Shown here piece after piece: positions 1 through 5,022 of a stretch of 5,022 nt of DNA. Location of the stretch: the NCBI GenBank assembly GCA_937958665.1, contig CALGNM010000263.1, positions 1-5,022 on the forward strand, read 5' to 3'. Made by a program: the position numbers and the translations under genes. The stretch is from an uncultured bacterium. Its GTDB lineage: Bacteria; Edwardsbacteria; AC1; EtOH8. The notes under the pieces are model-generated. The model was not told where the DNA came from. It saw only the letters and a list, made by a program, of their open reading frames with translations, and did not search any database. Every line of letters begins with the position of its first letter. The first letter of the stretch is position 1.

Positions 1-47
1 TCAGCTATACCCGGCGGCTTGACATACCAGCTTTGGTCTATCTTCAT
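1..47 (-). CDS. Partial CDS, N-terminus only; possibly a Nudix hydrolase
   Basis: An ATG at 47-45 overlaps the stop codon of the DUF6485-type gene in an ATGA arrangement, and the frame stays open to the window edge. It encodes [15 protein letters not shown] before being cut off. An AGGGA lies about 10 bases upstream of the ATG. Start position, overlap and strand all fit the next gene of the same operon. The opening (MKxDxSWYxxPxG) resembles the N-terminus of some small bacterial Nudix hydrolases that continue into a SAGGVV-type strand, but the Nudix box would lie outside the window, so the family call is a guess from memory of such proteins. That a gene starts here is much more certain than what it encodes. 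Confidence 0.5.
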   Translation of the reverse strand, partial: MKIDQSWYVKPPGIA

Positions 48-241
48 CGGTTTTTGTCCCTAATAAAAGCGTCTATTGATCGGTCATAGGTCCTCTCGGT
101 CTGGTCCGAGAAGTAGCAGGCCGGCAGCTGGCCCATGGATCGGTGGTAGGCTATGCATTCGCAGCAGACGCCCTTGCGGGGGCAGGGCGAGTAGCTGCAG
201 TTGCAACTTTTAAGGTTTTGGGTCTTTTTACATTCCATCAT
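44..241 (-). CDS. Small cysteine-rich protein, DUF6485 type
   Basis: This is a 65-residue soluble protein with eight cysteines (residues 4, 13, 15, 20, 26, 27, 29, 42) and His33. The core reads [17 protein letters not shown], followed by YHR, then LPACYF and finally ERTYDRSI near the C-terminus. This pattern matches, from memory, the DUF6485 family, whose function is unknown; the clustered Cys and His suggest a structural zinc or another metal site (inference). No signal peptide or membrane segment is seen. The first of two tandem ATGs is used here; the second (238-236) would give 64 residues. An AAAGG five bases upstream of the first ATG serves as ribosome binding site. The gene overlaps the end of the upstream DUF6141-type gene by 14 bases and shares ATGA with the next gene, so translational coupling is likely. 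Confidence 0.85.
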   Translation of the reverse strand: MMECKKTQNLKSCNCSYSPCPRKGVCCECIAYHRSMGQLPACYFSDQTERTYDRSIDAFIRDKNR

Positions 242-761
242 ATTTACCTTTAATTTTGCCGGCCAAGCTCATTGCGTTAATAAATTGTTCCGGCTCCTGG
301 GTCCCGATTAATATTCTTCGGCCATCGGCAAGAATTAATTGCATACCCTGGTTCCCTGAAACATTGTAGGCCAGCCCTGCGATCCCCCGCTTGATCCCCC
401 ATCCACCGTATTCTATTATCGGCCGGTAGGTGCGAATTGAAAATTTACTGATATCCGAAAATGATATTACGATCGGTTTCCTGTGGAGTGGCACGAATTG
501 GATGGAGATGCCCTGGCTGGTGACCCGGGTAATCAACTTCAGGAAAACGAACAGCCCGGTTATGCCCAGGCACAGCAGGGAGACCAGGGTCAAACCGAAC
601 CAGTCGGCCGGTCCGATGGTTTGAGGACGCCTTGGGCCTATAAACTGCAAAAAAAACAAGGCGAAGCAAACAACATCCATTCCGATGATGATGACCCACA
701 GCCAGACTTGCCCAAAACGCTGATCTTCTCTGAAAATGGCAGGCTCAGGTTGCCGTCCCAT
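228..761 (-). CDS. Two-helix membrane protein, DUF6141 type
   Basis: This 177-residue protein has a short hydrophilic N-terminus (FREDQRF), two strongly hydrophobic segments at about 19-41 and 54-77 joined by a short loop ([12 protein letters not shown]), and a mostly beta-looking C-terminal half. Conserved-looking motifs are [12 protein letters not shown] (84-95), [12 protein letters not shown] (112-123), AYNVSGNQG (131-139) and ILIGTQEP (150-157). The EYGGWGI and IGTQ motifs are what I recall for DUF6141, whose function is unknown. The topology of two helices followed by a compact beta domain resembles bacterial PH-like membrane proteins (inference). The start is well supported by a strong AAGGGAGG eight bases upstream. 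It overlaps the 3' end of cutA by 17 bases and is in turn overlapped by the DUF6485-type gene. It has no catalytic motif I can name. Confidence 0.85.
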   Translation of the reverse strand: MGRQPEPAIFREDQRFGQVWLWVIIIGMDVVCFALFFLQFIGPRRPQTIGPADWFGLTLVSLLCLGITGLFVFLKLITRVTSQGISIQFVPLHRKPIVISFSDISKFSIRTYRPIIEYGGWGIKRGIAGLAYNVSGNQGMQLILADGRRILIGTQEPEQFINAMSLAGKIKGKYDGM

Positions 762-1155
762 CTTTTGTTCCTCCCTTCAGCAGTTCGGCCCTCTTCCGCC
801 GGAACACCCGGCCCTTTTCCCTTCGCTCCCGCTTGAGCACCGGCCGGCTGGTCTCGTCGATTATCCAGTTCAGGAATGGAGTATAGCCGTCCTTCATCTT
901 CCACATCACGATCTGGGGGACGGTGTCAGTATGCATTTTTTTTATGCGGGATTCTATTCGCTTGTAGAAGTTCCTCTCGGCCTGGAAGAACACCGCCCAT
1001 TCGGTACGCTGCACTATCCTGCCCTGCCAGCGGAAAAGCGATTCGGCCTGGACGATATTGGCCCCGGCCACCAGTTGTTCCTCCAGCAGAGTTTGGGCCG
1101 TCTTCTCGGCCAGCTCCCGGGAAGGAAAGGTGGAGTATATTATTATACAGTTCAT
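745..1155 (-). CDS. cutA: CutA family protein (divalent-ion tolerance) with a basic C-terminal tail
   Basis: Residues 1-102 match the CutA fold along their whole length: a first strand (MNCIIIYSTFPS), the helix AEKTAQTLLEEQLVAGANI, the strand motif SLFRWQGRIV (39-48), and the segment KKMHTDTVPQIV (72-83), equivalent to the family signature usually read as LHPYEVPEI. Here the usual Tyr is Asp. CutA proteins form very stable trimers and were first linked to copper and divalent-cation tolerance in E. coli; their real role is unsettled. The family is normally about 100-115 residues, while this one has 136: residues 103-136 form a tail with 13 Lys/Arg. The ATG has AGGGTG five bases upstream. A 24-base gap separates it from the peptidase S51 stop, and its 3' end overlaps the DUF6141-type gene by 17 bases. 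Confidence 0.93.
   Translation of the reverse strand: MNCIIIYSTFPSRELAEKTAQTLLEEQLVAGANIVQAESLFRWQGRIVQRTEWAVFFQAERNFYKRIESRIKKMHTDTVPQIVMWKMKDGYTPFLNWIIDETSRPVLKRERREKGRVFRRKRAELLKGGTKDGTAT
770..777 (-). promoter_or_regulatory. Strong Shine-Dalgarno site inside the end of cutA
   Basis: On the minus strand AAGGGAGG is followed by an 8-base spacer and the ATG at 761. This fixes the start of the DUF6141-type gene although that start lies inside the cutA reading frame. The site itself encodes part of the CutA tail (LKGGT). Confidence 0.8.
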
Positions 1156-1179
1156 TGTTTCACCCTATAGGTTTATATT

Positions 1180-1617
1180 TCACTGGCAGATCATACCATT
1201 TTTTATTCTCACCACATTCCCCACCAATTCTACCTTGCCGTCCCGGATCACCATCCCGTCCCCGTCCTGGCAGGCATAGACCATGGCTTGATTATCAAGG
1301 GAAAATTTTTTGACAGCCTCCAGTCTATCCTCCCGCTGGTTCCAGTGTGGCAAAAAGTGGAAATCGACCAGGCCCACCGCCTGGTGCTGGTCGGTCCGGC
1401 TCTTGTAAAATACATGTGAGATGTTTATGCTGGGCGTCAGCACGATGGCCCCGGCGCTGATCCCAAGCAATATGCCGCCATTTTCATTGTATTTCCTCAA
1501 CACCGGCCCGAAATCTCTTTTATGTATGGAGCCCAGAAACTGGAACGGGTCTCCGCCGGACAGGTGTATGCCATCGCAGGACAGCAGTTCTTCGGTCAAA
1601 GAGGAGTCGTATTCCTT
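1180..1617 (-). pseudogene. Peptidase S51 (dipeptidase E-like), C-terminal part after a frameshift
   Basis: This is the downstream two thirds of a split gene whose first part ends at 1616. Joined to that part it gives about 217 residues, close to the roughly 230 of dipeptidase E. Visible in joined numbering: HLSGGDPFQFL (90-100), the strand-turn GISAGA with presumed nucleophile Ser126, and FLPHWN with presumed catalytic His163. The Ser-to-His distance of 37 equals that of E. coli/Salmonella PepE (Ser120, His157). The third, acidic residue is less clear; Asp190 in the QDGDG segment is a candidate. S51 enzymes include aspartyl dipeptidase and cyanophycinase, so the substrate cannot be fixed. 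The frame is open up to 1620. If the pieces are really separate, translation could start only at a non-ATG codon such as TTG 1599, lacking a well-placed ribosome binding site. The downstream gene, cutA, starts 24 bases on. Confidence 0.85.
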
Positions 1618-1834
1618 AGTTCAGGTCGAAATACAAGAGATCTTCTATACCGTATCTTTTATAATACTCACATTTTTCACGATAATACTTCCGGGTGCCG
1701 TCCGAGGCCGAGGGAATGTAGGCCAGTCTGGGCCTATCCTTGCCGACCATCTCCAGGAACCGCCTGTCCAGTCTTTCGTTTTCCGGCACTACCTGGTCGC
1801 TGTAGAATATTATGGCCCCGACGGACACGCTCAC
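1616..1834 (-). pseudogene. Peptidase S51 (dipeptidase E-like), N-terminal part ending at a frameshift
   Basis: This 72-residue reading frame starts with GTG in a GTGA overlap with the stop of the Nudix gene. It carries the first strand (VGAIIFYSDQ), the second strand RLAYIPSAS (36-44) and the helix and strand up to LLYFDLN, then hits TAA at 1618-1616. The missing continuation (KEYDSSLTEELL) is present immediately in the +1 frame, so one extra base around 1618 explains the break with no residue lost. Alone, this piece lacks the nucleophile and histidine and cannot be active. The start is uncertain: GGAG lies only 2 bases before GTG 1834 but 8 bases before an in-frame GTG at 1828, which may be the true start and would shorten the protein by two residues. 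Whether the break is real decay, a sequencing error or recoding cannot be decided here. Confidence 0.85.
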
Positions 1835-2409
1835 AACTCCGGATATTTAGCAAACAGAAGGCTTAATGCCGCCAGGGAGATCCCGCATTTTATCTCGCCC
1901 CGGGCCATCATTTGCTTGACCCGGGTGACCGGCAGACGGATTATTTCCAGAATGGATTCGTCATGCTGCTGGTTGGCCAGGGAGTGTTCCTCTGTTTCCA
2001 GTTGATCGGCCAGATAGGCGATGATCTCGGCCGTCTCGTGCCCCAGGGCGGTGAAATAATTGCCCAAACGTTCGAAGCGACCGGCCCTGATGCCGATCTC
2101 CTCGAACAGTTCACGCTTGACCGATTCGACCTCGCCCTCTCCGGGATGTATGGCCCCGGCCGGCAGTTCCCAAAAAACGTCGGCCAGGGCATAACGGAAT
2201 TGCTTGACCATAAACATATTCCTTTGATGGTCCAGGGCAACGACCGCCACCCCCGGCCCTTTTTCCACCACTCCGTAGATCCCTGGCTGCCCGTTGGGGT
2301 AGATTATCCGGTCCTCGCGGACCGATATCCATTGATTCCGGTAGATCCGCTTGGTGCCGGTGCGTCGCCAGCCGGCTGATTTTGTATTTTTCCCAGGATA
2401 GCCCGGCAT
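1831..2409 (-). CDS. Nudix hydrolase, ADP-ribose pyrophosphatase type
   Basis: From the ATG at 2409 this is a 192-residue protein with a perfect Nudix box at 85-107 (GAIHPGE, seven residues, then RELFEEIGI), which binds the divalent metals used to cleave a nucleoside diphosphate linked to another group. The preceding strand ends in WELPAG, and the N-terminal part contains GTKRIYRNQWISVREDR and GPGVAVVALD, typical of the ADP-ribose pyrophosphatase (NudF-like) group, which hydrolyses ADP-ribose to AMP and ribose 5-phosphate. Substrate is inferred from family resemblance. The frame continues upstream to a TTG at 2427 (198 residues), but that codon lacks a ribosome binding site, whereas the ATG lies 2 bases after the stop of the LolB-like gene with GGGAG about 11 bases before it, suggesting translation restart. 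The stop overlaps the peptidase S51 start by 4 bases. Confidence 0.93.
   Translation of the reverse strand: MPGYPGKNTKSAGWRRTGTKRIYRNQWISVREDRIIYPNGQPGIYGVVEKGPGVAVVALDHQRNMFMVKQFRYALADVFWELPAGAIHPGEGEVESVKRELFEEIGIRAGRFERLGNYFTALGHETAEIIAYLADQLETEEHSLANQQHDESILEIIRLPVTRVKQMMARGEIKCGISLAALSLLFAKYPEL
1837..1840 (-). promoter_or_regulatory. Shine-Dalgarno site that bears on the peptidase S51 start
   Basis: GGAG on the minus strand is 2 bases from GTG 1834 and 8 bases from GTG 1828. Spacing favours the second GTG, although the first gives the classic 4-base GTGA overlap with the Nudix stop codon. Confidence 0.4.
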
Positions 2410-2411
2410 CC

Positions 2412-3158
2412 TCAGGGCTGCTCCCAAACATCGTCGCCAAAAGACTGCTCTTGGCTGATAGACGAATACTTAATGCTCAAGGTTGCTTGCTCCCTTGGGT
2501 GGGCCAATTCGACCGAGAAAGGCCGAAGGTTGTCTCCCACCAACCTCCAGTCCCCGTACTCGACGCTGTACTCCAGCCGACCGGATATTTCCATGCGATA
2601 TCCGGCGATCCTTCCCAACCCGGGATCCAGCCGATAACTGATTGCGCTATCGCCCTGGACAAAGAGATAGGTATAACTGCCGTTTTGATCATGGGAGACC
2701 TCATACCGGCCATCCCTTCGGGGCGGCCTTCCCGACAGGATTGAAAGCGCTTGTTTCAACTCCAGGCCGGTGCCTATCCGAGCTACCGAATCAAGCATCG
2801 CAACCGTTCCGGTCAGCCTTAACGCCCTCAGCGGCACATTAAGCCAGGCCCGATCCCCAGCCAGACAGGCCGAGGCCAACGGCAGTCCCAGAAAACCGTT
2901 CAGGTCCAACCGCACCCTTCCTCCTTCCTGCCTCCATAGCAGGGCAGCGCTTTGGAATAATTTGGGCGAATCGAAGCTCAGTTTCGCCTGAGCCATAAAC
3001 GGTTGGCCTTCGTCCGCCGCCTCCCAGGCCCGCAACCAAAGGGCGGCCGGCTCATCCTGGCTCACCTTCTTGAGATGGGCACATCCGGCCAATAACAAAG
3101 CGGCCGGAAGTGCCCAATAGGCAATCCGTAGTCTTGAGGCAAAACTAATGCAAAGCAT
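2412..3158 (-). CDS. LolB/DUF4292-like outer-membrane lipoprotein
   Basis: This 248-residue protein begins with a lipoprotein signal peptide: charged start, hydrophobic stretch (AYWALPAALLLAGC) and lipobox with the modified Cys26. The next residue is Ala, not Asp, so outer-membrane sorting is expected. The mature part fits the LolA/LolB-like half-barrel family: AQAKLSFDSPKLFQSAALLWRQ, RVRLDLNGFLGLPLASACLA, a middle region with YTYLFVQGD and RMEISGRLEYSVEYGDW, and a closing strand pair FSVELAHPREQATLSIKYSS. LolB receives lipoproteins from LolA and inserts them in the outer membrane; DUF4292 proteins are the uncharacterised relatives. The exact role is inferred, since sequence similarity in this fold is weak. 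ATG 3158 overlaps the TPR gene by 14 bases and has AAGGA eight bases upstream. Next to a TPR lipoprotein it probably works in envelope assembly. Confidence 0.8.
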   Translation of the reverse strand: MLCISFASRLRIAYWALPAALLLAGCAHLKKVSQDEPAALWLRAWEAADEGQPFMAQAKLSFDSPKLFQSAALLWRQEGGRVRLDLNGFLGLPLASACLAGDRAWLNVPLRALRLTGTVAMLDSVARIGTGLELKQALSILSGRPPRRDGRYEVSHDQNGSYTYLFVQGDSAISYRLDPGLGRIAGYRMEISGRLEYSVEYGDWRLVGDNLRPFSVELAHPREQATLSIKYSSISQEQSFGDDVWEQP

Positions 3159-4800
3159 CGATTTTATCCTTCAGCCGGTCCCGGCCGGGCTCAATCTCCA
3201 AGGCCTTTTTCCAATGCTCTCTAGCCTTCTGCTGCAAGCCCAAGGCCATATAGATATCACCCAGATGCTCCAACAGGGTAGGATCTCCTGGCATCAGAGA
3301 CACTGCCCTTTGCTGTTGGTTCCGGGCCTCCTCCAGCCGTCCCAGCCGATATAGCACCCATCCCATACTGTCCAAGTAGTAGGCATTGTCCGGCTCCAGT
3401 TTCAGGGCCCGGGCAATCAGTGATTCGGCCTCCTCCAGATTCTCGCCCTGCTCGGCGAACATGTAGCCCAAATAATTGAGGGCGGCATGATTTTCTGGCT
3501 GGTCAGTGATTATCTGCCGAAACAGAGGAACGGCAGACTGCGGATCGCCGCTTCTTTCGTAGGCTACTGCAATATCGAAGGTCAGTTGGAGATCCTTGGG
3601 CTTCTTGGCTTGCAGGGCCCGGTAGAAAGGCAGGGCCTCTCGGTACTTTTCGGCCAATGCGTATCCGGCAGCCATCAGCTGGTTCTCGTCCAGTCTGACA
3701 ACCAAACGCCGGGCTTTGCCGAAGGCCTGAAGGGCCGAATCAGGCTGGCCCAGGGCCAGAAAAGCATAACCCAGATTGACCCAGCCCTCACCCAGCCGGG
3801 GCATTACCGATAGTGTCTTTTGGAAATATTCCACTGAACTCCGGTAATCCTTGGCCTGATAGTTGATCCGGGCCAGGTCGTAGAGGGCCTCGGCGTTGAG
3901 GCTGTCGCTCTCCAGGCATAATAGGTACTGCCGCCGGGCGTTCTGATAGTCCGGCAGATGATAGTACAGACGGGCCAGCTGCAGACGCAGGCTGCAGTTG
4001 CCGGGCTCCCGACCCAGGATTGCCAGCCCCTGGGCGATGGCCGGGCCAGTCTGTCCGGCTGCCGAAAGCAGATTGAATATGCGACGCTGGATGCCCATAT
4101 CCTGGGGGTCGCTTTGGGCGGCCCGCTGGTAATAGGGCAGGGCGGAGTCCGGCCTCCCCTGCATCTCCTCGATGACCGCCAGGGACATCCAGGCCCGCGA
4201 TTCCTCCGGGTCCTGCTCGGACAGCCGCTGGTATGCCTGCCGGGCCCGGTCCAGGCGACGCTGCCTCATCAGCAGGGCCCCCAATTGGAGAAGTACCTCG
4301 GGGTCGCCGGTTCGGTCAGCTGAATTTTCAAGGACCGCCACCGCCGAATCGGGTCGGCCCAGAGCCTCGTAAAGCCCAGCGGTGGTCATCGCAACTTGCT
4401 GGTTTTCCGGCCTCTGCGACCGGGCCACCCGGTACTGCTCCAGGGCCAGTTTAAATTCCTTGGCCATCAGGTACGCATTGCCCAGCACCAAACGGTGGTC
4501 GGGGTTGTCCGGCTCCAGGCGGACTGCCCGGCGGGCGTAATACACCGCCAGGGTGTCGTTGCCCAGTTGGTAGTAGCCCTGGGCAATCAGCAGATGCAGC
4601 AGGGGCGATTTTGGATCCAGCTTCAGGGCCCGCTTATAGGCCCGAATCGCCTGGCGATCGTTTCCTTCCTGTTCGTAAAGGGAGGCCTGAACCACCTGTT
4701 CCATCACCATCAGCTGGGCCTGCTCGCTGTCCATCAACTGCCGCTTGGCGCAGCCCGCCATGACAGTTGCGGTCAATAATATCGCCGCAGTTTTCCTCAA
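3145..4800 (-). CDS. TPR-repeat lipoprotein, about 15 tandem repeats
   Basis: This 551-residue protein has a short lipoprotein signal peptide (MRKTAAILLTATVMAGC, modified Cys17, then Ala, so outer membrane is likely). Residues from about 33 to the end are about 15 back-to-back TPR units of roughly 34 residues, with the usual pattern of small and aromatic positions ending in DP/EP-type turns, for example AIRAYKRALKLDPKSP, AVYYARRAVRLEPDNP, LGYAFLALGQPDSALQAF and LGDIYMALGLQQKAREHW. The best conserved repeats are at the C-terminus (NYLGYMFAEQGENLEEAESL, then DSMGWVLYRLGRLEEA). TPR arrays bind partner proteins; no enzyme domain is present. The start is TTG at 4800, chosen because it gives a complete signal peptide and an in-frame TGA lies just upstream; a weak GGA sits seven bases before it. 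The end overlaps the LolB-like lipoprotein gene, suggesting a shared envelope role. Confidence 0.9.
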   Translation of the reverse strand: MRKTAAILLTATVMAGCAKRQLMDSEQAQLMVMEQVVQASLYEQEGNDRQAIRAYKRALKLDPKSPLLHLLIAQGYYQLGNDTLAVYYARRAVRLEPDNPDHRLVLGNAYLMAKEFKLALEQYRVARSQRPENQQVAMTTAGLYEALGRPDSAVAVLENSADRTGDPEVLLQLGALLMRQRRLDRARQAYQRLSEQDPEESRAWMSLAVIEEMQGRPDSALPYYQRAAQSDPQDMGIQRRIFNLLSAAGQTGPAIAQGLAILGREPGNCSLRLQLARLYYHLPDYQNARRQYLLCLESDSLNAEALYDLARINYQAKDYRSSVEYFQKTLSVMPRLGEGWVNLGYAFLALGQPDSALQAFGKARRLVVRLDENQLMAAGYALAEKYREALPFYRALQAKKPKDLQLTFDIAVAYERSGDPQSAVPLFRQIITDQPENHAALNYLGYMFAEQGENLEEAESLIARALKLEPDNAYYLDSMGWVLYRLGRLEEARNQQQRAVSLMPGDPTLLEHLGDIYMALGLQQKAREHWKKALEIEPGRDRLKDKIDALH

Positions 4801-4893
4801 TGCTCAATCCGATTTGATGTGGTTTTTCATGCAAAGCAAAAGCCGGAATTACCTGTCGTTCCGGCTTGCCTGGTTGGGCTTTTGGCCCAGGTT
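4801..4893 (-). other. Only intergenic spacer of the window
   Basis: This 93-base gap holds the terminator hairpin and about 30 bases before the TTG of the TPR gene. A weak promoter-like pair, TTGCTT and TCAAAT with a 16-base spacer, can be drawn between 4836 and 4809, but matches to consensus are poor (3/6 and 4/6). The operon promoter is therefore unproven; it may lie here or be replaced by read-through from upstream. Confidence 0.4.
4831..4867 (-). terminator. Probable rho-independent terminator of the truncated upstream gene
   Basis: A perfect 9-bp stem, AAGCCGGAA (4840-4848) and TTCCGGCTT (4859-4867), encloses a 10-base loop. On the minus strand it is followed by the T-rich TTTTGCTTTG, and it starts 26 bases past the stop of the gene ending at 4894. 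No T-tract follows it on the plus strand. A second, imperfect hairpin (GGGC with GCCC, around 4877-4890) lies between stop and stem. The interrupted T-tract means termination may be partial. Confidence 0.6.
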
Positions 4894-4977
4894 TTAAAAA
4901 TTGTAGGTGGCCCCCTCCATGGCCAGCCGGATCTGGGAATTTTTAAGCTTGGCGATCTCCTTCTGGACCTCCTCAAC
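4894..4977 (-). CDS. C-terminal end of an unidentified gene, cut by adapter
   Basis: The last 27 codons and TAA stop of a gene whose 5' part is missing because genomic sequence ends at 4977. The peptide starts VEEVQKEIAKLKNSQ and ends IRLAMEGATYNF; the first 20 residues look like an amphipathic, possibly coiled-coil helix, and the end is aromatic. I do not recognise the family. The frame continues without a break into the adapter up to a TGA at 5010-5008, so an automatic gene call would fuse about ten adapter-encoded residues to it. Same strand and typical base use suggest a genuine gene preceding the operon, separated from it by a terminator. Confidence 0.6.
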   Translation of the reverse strand, partial: VEEVQKEIAKLKNSQIRLAMEGATYNF

Positions 4978-5022
4978 AGATCGGAAGAGCACACGTCTGA
5001 ACTCCAGTCACCGAATACGATC
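4978..5022 (+). other. Illumina TruSeq-type adapter plus index (not genomic)
   Basis: The sequence from 4978 begins AGATCGGAAGAGC and continues ACACGTCTGAACTCCAGTCAC through 5011. This is the standard TruSeq read-1 3' adapter. The next eight bases, CGAATACG (5012-5019), occupy the index position, and the final ATC is the start of the following constant segment. It is a library artefact left untrimmed at the contig end and should be removed before submission or gene calling. Confidence 0.98.

Noticed and set aside
1600-1625. Programmed +1 frameshift in the peptidase S51 gene
   Set aside because: The site (AAC TAA G) is not an RF2-like CTT TGA C site, there is no Shine-Dalgarno stimulator close by, and the Asn tRNA would re-pair poorly with ACT. 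A plain one-base error or mutation is simpler.
430-2005. Several plus-strand open frames of 64-194 codons
   Set aside because: They lie opposite well-supported minus-strand genes, lack recognisable domains and consist of low-complexity Pro/Arg/Ser-rich peptides typical of the reverse of G+C-rich coding sequence.
2410-2427. TTG at 2427 as the start of the Nudix gene
   Set aside because: It lacks a ribosome binding site. The ATG at 2409 lies 2 bases after the upstream stop, has GGGAG upstream, and begins closer to the conserved domain.
3148-4779. Plus-strand open frames opposite the TPR gene
   Set aside because: They mirror the repetitive TPR coding sequence; the minus-strand frame has a signal peptide and about 15 regular repeats over its whole length.
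4804-4830. Eight-codon leader peptide (MKNHIKSD) before the TPR gene
   Set aside because: The ATG has no ribosome binding site and the peptide has no run of one amino acid suggesting attenuation. It is short enough to occur by chance.
4869-4891. Second inverted repeat (CCTGG...GGGC / GCCCAGG) as a separate terminator
   Set aside because: The stem is interrupted by two unpaired bases and no T-tract follows on either strand. At most it extends the structure of the neighbouring terminator.
1-4977. Search for CRISPR arrays, insertion sequences, tRNA genes, phage or defence genes
   Set aside because: None seen: the window is almost fully packed with ordinary protein-coding genes and has a single 93-base spacer.

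Overview
This window looks like one end of a draft contig, probably metagenomic, from a Gram-negative (two-membrane) bacterium of moderately high G+C. The evidence is two consecutive genes for lipoproteins with clean lipoboxes and no retention aspartate at +2, one of which resembles outer-membrane LolB/DUF4292 proteins. The family mix (TPR lipoprotein plus LolB-like protein, DUF6141, DUF6485, CutA) suggests a poorly cultured lineage, perhaps in the FCB group or a nearby candidate phylum. That placement is an inference and no marker gene supports it.

All real genes are on the minus strand, so the operon reads from high to low coordinates. From right to left the window holds: (1) 45 bases of Illumina-type adapter and index (4978-5022), which are not genomic; (2) the last 27 codons of an unidentified gene, ending at 4894, followed by a hairpin with a T-rich tail that looks like its terminator; (3) a 551-residue lipoprotein made almost entirely of TPR repeats; (4) a LolB/DUF4292-like lipoprotein; (5) a Nudix hydrolase of the ADP-ribose pyrophosphatase type; (6) a peptidase S51 (dipeptidase E-like) gene split in two by a single-base frameshift near 1618; (7) CutA with an unusual basic tail; (8) a two-helix membrane protein of the DUF6141 type; (9) a small cysteine-rich DUF6485-type protein; (10) the first 15 codons of another gene running off the left end, possibly a second Nudix protein.

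The genes from the TPR protein to the left edge are packed tightly. Most junctions overlap by 4 to 17 bases or leave a gap of at most 24 bases, so they are probably co-transcribed and in part translationally coupled. The first two genes suggest envelope or outer-membrane lipoprotein work. The rest look like housekeeping or stress functions: nucleotide-sugar clean-up, dipeptide turnover, metal-related CutA and conserved uncharacterised small proteins. The only intergenic space is about 90 bases, between the truncated gene and the TPR gene.

I found no mobile element, CRISPR array, RNA gene or defence system, and no convincing new system. The observations most worth checking are the adapter contamination, the frameshifted peptidase, the TPR/LolB-like pair and the CutA tail.
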